The position numbers and the translations under genes are program-made. This document shows positions 32,461 to 42,529 of a stretch of 64,000 nucleotides of DNA, piece after piece (positions within the stretch are counted from its first letter, which is position 1; each line of letters begins with the position of its first letter). The DNA lies in the NCBI RefSeq assembly GCF_032884065.1, contig NC_088872.1:32708917-32772916 (forward strand), read 5' to 3'. Source of the DNA: Artemia franciscana. Its lineage: Eukaryota; Arthropoda; Branchiopoda; Anostraca; Artemiidae. A model generated the notes under the pieces. The model ran no database searches, was not told the DNA's origin, and was given only the letters and a program-made list of their open reading frames with translations.

Positions 32461-33060
32461 ACGTTATGTGAATATGGATTATCAAAAGGGCGTAACTCAG
32501 GAATGACTGAGTATATTAATTGGTAACTTTCAAGAAATGATAAGAGAGATGATCAAAAAGGCAATATTTGCATGCTACCGCTGCTACTACAAATACTAGC
32601 ATTATTACTGCTACCATTACCACTACTACTACCACACTACTCTATTTACAATATTGAGGGGAAATTTAAACTGAATCAACAGACCCTATGTATGTGCACA
32701 TTGTCAAAGAACGTGTGTCAAGAATTGATTTATGTAATAAGTTGGAATTTTTAGAGATTGCTTAAAGGGGAAGAGCATCTGACCAAAAGGGAATATGTAT
32801 CACATGGTCACCAACAAGATACCTCAGTAATATATCGAGAAAAACTGAAGGTATTAAGTAGGAGTGATGTTAAGTTGGAACTTTCGAGGCTACTACTATT
32901 ACTACCTCTTCTCTTACAATTTAAATAAATCAAAAGAGTGTAAGTGTACCCAGATGCCAAGAGCAAACACTTTCGGGGCTACTACTATTACTATCTCTTC
33001 TCTTACAATTTAAATAAATCAAAAGAGTGTAAGTGTACCCAGATGCCAAGAGCTTAGATA
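32440..33060 (+). repeat. (ACT)n-containing module with an 89-bp tandem doublet
   Basis: This module follows the satellite unit: GTGAATATGGATTATC, AAAAGGGCGTAACTCAGG, AATGACTGAGTATATTAATT and a trinucleotide-rich stretch of ACT/GCT/ATT (about 32575-32645). A segment starting CTTTCG(A/G)GGCTACTACTA is repeated at 32881 and 32970 (period 89 bp), including AAGTGTACCCAGATGCC. Related modules, including their own ACT-rich stretches, are at 31380-31450 and 51040-51700. Confidence 0.75.
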
Positions 33061-34275
33061 GAATATTTTTGAAATGGTCTCAAATTTCATTTTTCAAATC
33101 AAATTGAAGACGTAAAAAATTAAATTAAACAATGTCATTTGTATCAATATTAAAAATTGTTGAGAAGGTTTCTCCAACATATAGCAAACCAAACTAGGGA
33201 TTCTTATAGAAAAAAAACAAAAAGATAAAAAAAAATCATAAAAAGCCTATTTCAATAAAAACAGAACAGATATTAAATTAAAAAAGTTTTTCGAGGAAAA
33301 GTAAAGAGCTTCATTAAACCAAAAATGAGCAGAATTAAGCTCAAAATTTTTACTGCCGTGTATTTACAAAAGTGTGAAGTTTTCCTAAGCGCGACAGCAT
33401 TTTGGAGAAAATATGTTTTGGTTTTGTAAATGAAAAAAAAATTATCTTCTAAGCGTAAAACTACAACAAATCACCATCAATTAATAAATGAAAACCAAAT
33501 AAACACAAATTACAATAAAAAAACGATTCAAACTCAAAAAGAGTAGCAATTAACTTGAGTAGGGCTGCCCCATGCCTTCTCAAGACCATAACATAATTTG
33601 CACTTTCCTGAAAAAACAATGACCGTCGATTGTCTGTTTAATATGCATATATTGGTATTTTTTTTATAAGTTTTTATTTAATAAAGTCAAAAAACTGAAA
33701 ACATCAAAAATATATTTTTTTCCTTCGTTTTGGGTTTAATTTATTAATTGACGGTGATTCGGGGTAGTTTTAGGCCTGGAAGATTATTTAGTTTTATTTC
33801 TGCTCATTTTCTGTTTGACGGAGCTGTTAAATTTTCTTCGAAAAACTTATTTTGCGAAAAAGTTTCTTAAATTATTCCAAAACAAACTGGTGGGGAGGAA
33901 TCTTGGATATTCCAGGAGCACATTTTGAGCCTCTAATCACAGAGATCGGAATCTTCATAATTTTGCTTCCAACAAGATGCCACGTACCTACCATTTTGTT
34001 AAAACGTTAGCGAAGGGAGGTGACGGAAGGCCACCAGCCCATCTTTCTTCTTAAACAGCAGAGATTGAATGTATTTGTATGATTCCAGTTCAAAAAAATG
34101 TGCAAAATACCTATCTTTCTTCTAAAAACGTACTTGTTCAGGGGAGGGGTGTATTAGAGGTGCCATCTATATGTCTTTAACATTGAAAAATCTGTAGTTT
34201 TTTTTTTTACTTGCAACGAAGCAAAAAAACTGCCTATGTTTCTCATAAAAAATTTCTTTTCAAACATTTCGAACT
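33060..34275. other. A-rich spacer between repeat modules
   Basis: AT-rich sequence with frequent A runs. No ORF of note and no match to the satellite modules on either side. A G-rich patch GGGGAGGGGTG near 34141 is isolated. Confidence 0.45.
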
Positions 34276-34279
34276 GTAG

Positions 34280-35100
34280 TTAGCAGTGATCAGGCTCAGT
34301 AGTAATCAAAACTCTAAAAAATACAATTTTGATACCAATAGTTGCATCAAAAGAATTGTATTTTTATGCTGATTTTGAATATATAAGTTTCTTCAAGTTT
34401 AGTCTTATCCATCAGAAGTTACGAGCCTGAGAAAGTTTGCCTTATTTAGAAAATAGGGGGGAAACCCCCATAATCTTAATAAAGATTACATCATTAGATT
34501 CAGCGTATCAGAGAACTCTACTGTAGAAGTTTCAATCTCCTATCTACAAAAGTGTGGCATTTTGTATTTTTTGCTAGAAGACAGGCTACGGATGCGTGTT
34601 TATTTGTTTTTTTTTTGTTTTTTTTTCAGGGGTGATTGTATTGACCCAGTGGCCCTATAATGTTGCATGAGGGAATTTTAACGGAATGTAAACGGAAATT
34701 TACATTCTAAATAATTCTAACGGAAATTAAACGTTCTAGCGCCCTTTTTACGTGACCAAAAAAATGGACGGCACTTAGGCCCCCTCCCACGCCCATTTTT
34801 TTCAAAGGTCAACGAATCAAAATTTCGAGAAAGCCATTTTGTTCAGCATAGCCGAAAAATCTAATGGTTATGTCTTTCAGGTCGACTTAATCCCCCGCAG
34901 TCCCCGTGGGAAAGGCTGTAAGTTACAAACTTTGACGATTGTTTACATATAGTAATGGTTATTGGGAAGTGTACAGGCGTTATATGGCGGACTTTTTCGC
35001 GTTGAGGAGGGGGGGTCTGGTGGAGGGGGTTATGTGGGAGGATATTCCTATAAGGGAAGAGAATTCCGATGAAGGGCGCAGGATTTTCTAGCATTATTAA
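34280..35100 (+). repeat. About 660-bp module, plus copy
   Basis: Reading left to right it holds AGGCTCAGTAGTAATC, AAAACTCTAAAAAATAC, TTACGAGCCTGAGAAAG, TCAGCGTATCAGAGAAC, GCGTGTTTATTTG with long T runs, then TTGACCCAGTGGCCCTA, then the GCCCTTTTTA...GGCCCCCTCCCACG part. It ends with the CAGTCCCCGTGGGAAAGGCTG stretch. The same text in reverse complement forms the two tandem units at 38063-39389. It merges on the right into a G-rich sequence (about 35005-35040) and the foldback elements. Confidence 0.8.
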
Positions 35101-35400
35101 AAAAAATTCAATGAGAAAATAAATAAACAAGTTTTTCAGTTGGAAGTAAGGAGCAGCATCAAAACATAGAACATACAGAAACTATTACGCATATAAGGGG
35201 GTCCGTCTCCTCCACAATACCTCGCTCTTTACGCTAAAAAGTTTTTCAGTAATTTCAGCTATTTATTCTACGGCCCTTGTGATTCAAGGGTCATTCTTAA
35301 AGAATTGGGACAAAATTCAAGCTTGAGGGAGCGAACCCCCTCATATATGTAATAAAAATATACAAATACAGAAGTTCGTTACGTAAGTTAAGCTACGAAT
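35100..35400 (+). repeat. Foldback-related module, partial
   Basis: It contains AGTTGGAAGTAAGGAGCAGC, CAATACCTCGCTCTTTACGC, then TTATTCTACGGCCC and AAAGAATTGGGACAAAA. This is an inverted match to 37545-37850, where the same landmarks occur in the opposite order. It belongs to the left half of the mirror arrangement centred near 36 kb. Confidence 0.7.
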
Positions 35401-35520
35401 ATTTATAATATGAGAAAGTTATTTGGACAAAAAAAAATTAATATGCTAATTTCGTTTTAATTATTCATGTGCGGTGGCCAAAATCAAAGGATGCATTAAT
35501 TCAAAAACATTCAGAAATTA

Positions 35521-35805
35521 AATAAAAAAAACAAGTTTTTTAATTGCAAGTAAGGAGCGACATTAAAACTTAAAACGAACAGAAATTATTCCGTATATGA
35601 AAAGGGTTGTCCCCTCCTCAACGCCTTGCTCTTCACGCCAAAATTTTTTACTGTTTTAAAAAGTAGAGTTGTGAGAAATAGTAAAACTTTACTATAAAGA
35701 GCGGGGAAATGAGGAGGGAATAACCCCTTTCAAATTTGGAATAATTTCTGTTCGTTTTAAGTTTTAATGTCGCACCTTACTTGCAGCTAAAAACTTGTTT
35801 TTTTA
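35521..35805. repeat. Foldback element with about 100-bp inverted arms
   Basis: The left arm starts AACAAGTTTTTTAATTGCAAG and carries TAAGGAGCGACATTAAAAC, AACGAACAGAAATTATTCC and a CGCCTTGCTCTTCACGCC core. The right arm (about 35690-35805) is its inverted complement: AAAGAGCGGGG, GGAATAATTTCTGTTCGTTT, AAGTTTTAATGTCGCACC and CTTGTTTTTTTAT. A loop of roughly 60 bp separates them. Sister elements are at 36979-37274 and, partly, 37545-37850. Confidence 0.8.
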
Positions 35806-35829
35806 TGGGAGAGAGACGGGGGTATTGAA

Positions 35830-36645
35830 AGTAGACCTGCTTTGTCCCTCAGATCACATAGGTTAACCGATAGGTTTTGCGATAGGTTTAGCATAGATTT
35901 ACCGATTTCTGATTTCAACAAGTGGCTCCATTTCTACTTTTTGATTCGTAGAGTTTTAGGTCAGAAAGAATTAACTACAGCTTTGACCTAGCTCGCTGCT
36001 GCACTAAATATGGACTAAGATCTTTTTAAACCGAGCCATTTCCAATATTTACCATAATTAATAAAAAGAAAATTCTGAAAAAGAAGTCTTATAAAGAAAA
36101 GAAAAGAGCCATGTTGAACTTAAGACAAGCAGAAATAGATTCCTATAATGGTTCCAACTCAAAACGACCAAAAATTACTATTAAACAATAATTGAAACCC
36201 AAAACTAACAGATTTTAAAATAAACGATCATAGAAAGTATAGAGAAAGCAGGTACTAATGTAGATCAATAGATAAGTTTCAAAATGAGTAAAAATTAAAT
36301 GTCAAGTCAAACTTTAAACGAACAAAAATTACTACACAATAAAACACAACAGAAGTTTGGGTACTGCCCTTTTCCTCTTCTAAGTCTAAAGATTGTTGCG
36401 TCATTTGTGTTTAATTGAAAACTATATGTATCTTGAACAGTATACTTTTGTTTTTTGAAATATCAACAAAAATTAAATATAAAATTATGTTTCTTATATA
36501 TATTTATATATATATATATTAAAGAGCTAATGAAAATAAATAGAACATTTGATATTGATTATTGGAAACTTCTAATTCAAACTTTTAACTTAATAGTTCT
36601 AATTATTTGCTTTTCATTTATTTCAACACCTCCTCGACATTCCAA
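35830..36645. other. Central spacer of the mirror-ordered repeat domain
   Basis: AT-rich, mostly unique-looking sequence that lies between the inverted repeat domains. It holds a short TATATATTTATATATATA run near 36497. A 66-codon ORF at 36455-36655 spans this run and has no domain. Confidence 0.5.
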
Positions 36646-36649
36646 GAAA

Positions 36650-36975
36650 GTGTAAACTAAATGTCATTAGCTGCTCCTGGGATACTTTAGATATACCCTT
36701 CTGACAACCAAGGTTGAATATTCTGACCCGTAGCCTCTTTTAAGATATTACAGATATACTCTGTTGATAAGCTGGATGTACATAGTGTCTTTTGACTTAA
36801 TTTAAAATCACTTCAGCATTCCCTGAAAGTTCAAGTGCTGTCCAATGTGCCCTGAAAGTTTCAACTGAACTCCCTCAGCAGTTCCTGAGATATTGCTTAT
36901 GCGCTCTTTTGACAATCAGCATGCACATATTGTGATTTGATTTTGTTCAACATCCCTTAACATTCTCTGAAAGTA
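36650..36975 (-). repeat. Interspersed module related to the (ACT)n family, inverted
   Basis: Repeated phrases such as CCTGAGATATT/CCTGGGATACTTT, CCCTTCTGACAACC or CTCTTTTGACAATCAG, and CATTCCCTGAAAGTT occur about every 90-110 bp. On the minus strand they correspond to the AGGAATGACTG, AACTTTCAG(A/G)(G/A)AATG and CAAAAGGGCGTA parts of the module at 32440-33060 and 51040-51700. More copies lie between 39480 and 41050. Confidence 0.6.
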
Positions 36976-36978
36976 ATT

Positions 36979-37274
36979 GCATTAAAAAAAACTAGTTTTT
37001 TTAACTGAAAGTAAGGAGCGACATTAAAACTTTAAACGAACAGAAATTACTCCGTCTATGAAATGGATTGTCCCCTCCGCAATCCCTCGCTCTTTACGCT
37101 AAAGCTTTTAATTGTTTTAAAAAGCAGAATTGTGGCAAAGAGTCAAACTTTAGCTTAAAGAGCGAGGGATTGCGGAGGGGACAATCCATTCCATATACAG
37201 ATTAATTTCTGTTCGTTTTAAGTTTTAATGTCGCTCCTTACCTTCAGTTAAAAAAACTAGTTTTTTTTTTAATG
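36979..37274. repeat. Foldback element with about 124-bp arms and a likely TAATT duplication
   Basis: The left arm (36979-37105) reads GCATTAAAAAAAACTAG, AGTAAGGAGCGACATT, AACGAACAGAAATTACTCC, GGATTGTCCCCTCCGCAATC, CCTCGCTCTTTACGCTAAAG. The right arm (about 37148-37274) is its near-perfect inverted complement. The loop is about 45 bp. TAATT is found on both sides (36974-36978 and 37275-37279), a plausible 5-bp target-site duplication. No coding. High arm identity suggests recent gene conversion or young age. Confidence 0.85.
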
Positions 37275-37544
37275 TAATTTCTGAACGTTTTTTAATTAAT
37301 GCATGTTTGATTTTGACTCTCCATACGTAAATTATTCAAATAAAATTTGCATATTAATTCCTTTTTTGGCTAAATGGCTTCCTCTTAGTTTTTATCAGAC
37401 GATTTTGAGAAATAAGGGATGGGGAAGGAGGCCTAGTTGCCATGCAATTTTTCGGTTACATAAAAAGGCAACTATTAATTTTAATTTTTAAAGAATTTTT
37501 TTATTAGCAAAAAATATACGTAACTTTAGAATTAACTTACGTAA

Positions 37545-37850
37545 CAAACTTTTTTATTCTTTAATTTTTATTATGTATATGAGGGGGTTTGTACCCTCGT
37601 TAATACCTCGTTCTTTACACTAAATCGTAAGTTTTGTCCCAATTCTTTAAGAATGACCCCTGAATCAGAAAGGCCGTAGAATAAATAGTTGAAATTACTA
37701 AAAATATTATAGCATAAAGAGCGAGGTATTCATCTCCTCCTAAATACCTCGCTCTTTATGCTAAAGTATTTTTAGAGCCCCTCATATGTGTAATAATCTC
37801 TGTTCGTTATAAGTTTCAATGCTACTCTTTTCTTTCAATTGAAAAAAAAA
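37545..37850 (-). repeat. Foldback-related module with a 21-bp perfect hairpin
   Basis: This matches 35100-35400 in inverted orientation. It includes a perfect hairpin, TAGCATAAAGAGCGAGGTAT(T) at 37710-37730 pairing with its complement at 37743-37763 around a 12-nt loop rich in CTCCTCC. The core CCTCGCTCTTTA(C/T)GCTAAA is shared with all foldback copies in the domain. Confidence 0.8.
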
Positions 37851-38062
37851 ACTCTTCCATGTTTAATTGTTCATTGTTTTTTTTTTTTTATAGTAATTTT
37901 AGAAAACCCTGCACACTTTTCATTGAATTTCTGTTCCCCCATGACACATTTCTCCAAGCAAAGATCCCCCCACATAACTCCCTCCCCTCAACCCCACCCC
38001 AAAACCAAAAAAAAATCCCCTGAAAACGACTGTACACTTCCCAATAACCATTATTATATGTA

Positions 38063-38725
38063 AACACTGGTCGAAGTTTGTAACTTGCAGCCCCTAACCC
38101 AGGGACTGTGGGGGAGTAAGTCATTCCCAAAGACATAGTTATTAAGGTTTTTGACTATGCGGAACAAAATGGCTATCTCAAAATTTTGATCTGTCGACTT
38201 TGGAGAAAACATGAGCGTGGGAGGGGGCCTAGGTGCCCTCCAATTTTTTCGGTCACTTAAAAAGGGCACTAAAACTTTTCATTTCCGTTAGAATGAGCCC
38301 TCTTGCGACATTCTAGGACCACTTGGTCGATACGATGACCCCTGGAAAAAAAAAACAAACAAATAAACACGCACCCGTGATTTGTCTTCTGGCAAAAAAT
38401 ACGAAATTCCACATTTTTGTAGATAGGAGCTTGAAAATTTTGCTATAGGGTTCTCTGATACGCTGAATGCGATGGTGTGATTTTTGTAACGATTCTGTGA
38501 CTTTTAGGGGGTCCTTTTGCCTATTTTCTAAAATAAGGTAAATTTTTTCAGGCTCGTAACTTTTGATGACAAAGACTAAATTTGATGAAACTTATATATT
38601 TAAAATCAGCATAAAAATCTGATTCTTTTGATGTATATTTTAGCATCAAAATTCCGTTTTTTAGAGTTTCGTTTACTATAGAGCCGGGTCGCTCCTTACT
38701 ACAGTTCGTTACCACGAACTGTTTG
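38063..38725 (-). repeat. About 660-bp module, tandem unit 1
   Basis: First of two head-to-tail units in the opposite orientation to 34280-35100. Landmarks in order: AACTTGCAGCCCCTAACCC, ATGGCTATCTCAAAATTTTG, GAGCGTGGGAGGGGGCCTAG, ATTTCCGTTAGAATGAGCC, AACACGCACCCGTGATTTG, TGATACGCTGAATG, GCTCGTAACTTTTGATG and GAGCCGGGTCGCTCCTTAC. It ends in a hairpin (ACAGTTCG...CGAACTGT, 38701-38722). The small ORFs across it are not genes. Confidence 0.9.
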
Positions 38726-39389
38726 AACACTAGTCAAAGTTTGTAACTTGCAGCCCCTCCCCCAGGGATTGTGGGGGAGTAAGTCATCCCCAAAGACATA
38801 GTTATTATAGTTTTCGACTATGCTGAACAAAATGGCTATCTCAAAATTTTGATCCGTTGACCTTGGGAAAAAAATGAGCGTGGGAGGGGGCCTAGATACC
38901 CTCCAATTTTTTTGGTCACTTAAAAAGGGCACTAGAACTTTTCATTTCCGTTAGAATGAGCCCTCTTGCGACATTCTAGGACAACTTGGTGGATACGATG
39001 ACCCCTGGGGAAAAAAAAAACAAACAAATAAACACGCACCCGTGATTTGTCTTCTGGCAAAAAATACAAAATTCCACATTTTTGTAGATAGGAGCTTGAA
39101 ACTTCTACAGTAGGGTTCTCTGATACGCTGAATCTGATGGTGTCATTTTCGTTAAGATCCCACGACTTTTAGGGGGTGTTTCCCCCTATTTTCCTAAATA
39201 AGGCAAATTTTCTCAGGCTCGTTACTTTTGATGGGTAAGACTAAACTTGATGAAACTTATATATTTAAAATCAGCATTAAAATGCAATTCTTTTGATGTA
39301 GCTATTGGTACCAAAATTCCATTTTTTAGACTTTTGGTTACTATTGAGCCGGGTCGCTCCTTACTACAGTTCGTTACCACGAACTGTTT
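38726..39389 (-). repeat. About 660-bp module, tandem unit 2
   Basis: Second unit, offset 663-665 bp from the first and closely similar throughout. It ends in the same hairpin at 39366-39387. The hairpin marks the unit boundary in both copies, so it may be the end of the ancestral mobile unit or the point at which it was duplicated. Confidence 0.9.
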
Positions 39390-39399
39390 GATCCCAAGT

Positions 39400-42300
39400 A
39401 AATGCGCTACCAGTTACAAACAGTGGCAGTCACAGTCACAATTTGTTGTAGTTGTAACCACAATAAGTCGCATTCATAGCCGTAGAAGAAGTAATAGTGG
39501 CCCTGAAAGTTTCAGCTTTATACCCTTATCCGTTTATAAGATATTGCATGTATGCATTTTAGATATCTTGAATGCAGATAGTGAATTCTTTTGATTTAGC
39601 TCAACATACCCCTCAAATTCCCCGAAATTTTGCCTTAATACCCTAAATCTTTTCAGGCACACCCTTAATCGGGCTTTCCTCCCTTTCCAAATGAAAAATC
39701 CTTCATGTTAAAAATGGAAAATTGGATAATTTACAATCCTTGCTCCGGGGGCTGCGGGGGTATCACATCCAATGGGGCAAAGCTATTAAACCTTGTAACT
39801 ACTTTGAATAAAATTAGTTTTTAATATTTCTATCATTGTAAAGGAGAGCATCAAACAGAGCAAGAGGAGGGCAAGCTGCTCTCCGCTTGTTTTTCAACTT
39901 CCCTCTCACAAGATTTTGAAGTTCCAACTTAATACCTTAGCCATACCTTCGATATTGCTATTGTACCTTTTTGACAGAAATCCTGCATATAGTGTTTTTT
40001 GTTTTGTCTGACATCCCTCAACACTTTCTAAGGGTTCTACCTTAATACTCTTAGCCTTTTTGGATACTCAGGATCAAATTTACCCCCTTATATATAAACA
40101 AAAGACGGCTTATAAAACGTGGAACATATGCCACTGGGGCTGTGGGGTGTTTCACCATCTCTGGAAGCATAGCTTTTTGACTTTTCGACTATTTCGAACA
40201 ATAAGGCTAGTCCAAATTTTCCTTAGATATTGCTGATACGCCCTTTTGATAGCCAGCATAGACATGGTATACTTTGATTGTGTTTGGCATTCCTTGCTAG
40301 ATCTTTGGAGGTTCATGTCAATCCAATAGGCATAATTATTTTATTTTTAGTATTTTGAACCAGAGGGCTTTTTAAAAATTTTGATCAAATTTTTTCGAAG
40401 AAAGAACAGCTAAACAGGACATGGGAGTGGTTGACAGCGTTCCAGCCACTTTAACGCATCCCTCTCAACATGTCCTGAAAGTTTCAATTTAATATTCAAC
40501 TCAGCCGATCTCGAGATCATTGTAGATCCTTGTTTCTATAAACTGGAGGTACAAGGTGCCTTTTGATTTTGTTTAAGATATCCCTCAACATTCTCCGGAG
40601 TTTCATATTAAAACTCTTGGCCTTTTTGGATATACTTAGTATAAAAAAGTTCCCCTTTTCTTAATAATAAATTCTGCTTTTAAACAATATATTAACTGCA
40701 TAGTCTACAATCTTCACCCCATGGTTGTGGGGATATGGCATCTCTGAAAGTATAGCTATTATACCTTTTGACTACTTAGAACAAAATGATAGTTAAAAAA
40801 TTCCGACCCAATTTTGAGGAGAGGGGCATATAAAAGGGGCAAGGAGGGGGTCTGGCTGCCCTCCAATCTCTCTTCAAAATTTCCTAAGCATTCCTTGAAT
40901 GTTTCAACCTAGTACCCTCGGCTGTTCCTTAGATATTGCAAAATTTTGTTTTTCAGAAACATCAGGGACAAAGTGTGTATTGATCGTGTTTTGCACCCCT
41001 CTCAACATTTCTTTAAAGTTTCACCGTAAAACTTCGAACTTTTTCGGGATCCAAAATCCAACACACCCTATTTTATTAATAAAAGACCTTATTTCTTAAC
41101 AATAGGCAACTTGCTTAACTCATAACCCTTGACCAGACGCTGGGGAGGGGTTGTCAACCCCAAGTCATAGTTTTTGACTTTTGGACTGTTTTGAAGAAAG
41201 TGGTTATCTCAAAGTTTTGATGGGATACATTTGGAGTAAAATACGGAAGGGGGGGGGGGTAGTTGCTTTCTGATCGCTTTTGATTCTTAAAAAGGGAACT
41301 ATTTCTTTCAATTTCCAATGAAATAAAACCCCATTCCAAGGTTAATACGGTCACTTTTTCCAAAAAACCCTATGTGTTAACAATGGTCAACTGTTGCAAC
41401 TTACAGTCCTTGCCCCAGCAGCTGAGGAGGGGTTGCCAATCCAGCAGTTATAGTTATATTGCCTATGGACTATTTTGAACACAATAGCTATTTTGAAATT
41501 TTGACAGGATCTACATGGATGATAAAGGGACTGAGAGGCAGTTCACCTTCTAATCACTTTTGACTCTTAAACAGGGAACTAGAAGTTTTGATTTCTAATC
41601 AAATGAGCCTTATCCAATGTTTATACGACCACCCCTTCCATAAGAAACTTAAGTTAACAATAGGTAACTTGAATAACTTACAATCTTTACCCCCGGGCGC
41701 TGGGGATTTGGTCAGTTCCGGAGGCCTAATTACTTGATTTTTGGACTATTTTGAACAAAATGGCTTTCGAAAAAATTTCATCAGATGCAATTTGGGAAAA
41801 GATGGTGGGGTGGAGCTAGTTGCCTTCCGATCACTTTCGACTTTTAAAAGTGCACTAGAAATCTCAATTTGCAATCGATTGAGCCCCCCTCCAAAGTTTA
41901 TACGACCACCACTTCATATGAACTGTTTCTGAGTAAAAAAGGGTAACGAAATAGTTAAGTCTTATGGGACTTTACTATAGGAAACGCTATAGTGTTTGCT
42001 CGGAAAAAACTCAATATATTAATAATAGGAGATATGCATAAGTTACAGCTCTTGCTCTCGGGGGCTGTGGTTTAAAGTTTAAACCCTGAGTTATAGTTAT
42101 ATGATTATTGGACTATTTTGAACAAAATGGCTACACAAATTTCTATCGGATGCGATTGAGGAAAAAGAGTGCGACAGAGAGGGAGGTTGGCTGGTTCGCC
42201 TGCAATCAATGTCAACTGTTTAAAAGGCCATTAGAACTTTTAATTTCCAATTGAATAAGCACCCTTCTAAGTTTAGACGATCACCCCTTCCATAAAAACC

Positions 42301-42430
42301 TTATATATTAACAATGGGCAACTAGCATAACTTATAGCCCTTGCATTGAGGGCTGAAGATGGACTTTTTAACCCCAGAGGCTTGGTTATTTTGCCTATAT
42401 ACTATTCTGAATAAAATGGGTATTTCAAAG
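39400..42430 (-). repeat. Degenerate satellite array, inverted orientation
   Basis: Diverged units repeat the text GTTAACAATGG(T/G)CAACT, (A/T)ACTTACAGTCCTTGCCCC, GGGGCTG(T/C)GGGG, TTGGACTATTTTGAACAAAATGG and CTTTTGACTCTTAAA. Starts are visible near 39709, 40093, 40685, 41099, 41377, 41655, 42019 and 42308; the last five are 278-364 bp apart. Between the earlier ones, copies of the 36650-36975 type module are interleaved. This is the reverse complement of the family at 30980-32460 and 50560-50860. Short ORFs here are chance. Confidence 0.8.
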
Positions 42431-42529
42431 TTTTGGTCGGATACATAGATGGCATCACTGAGGTTGTCAAAATGTAACAATCTATGACATTGGTTGAATA
42501 GATGGTAGTACTAGGGATGATCAAACTTT

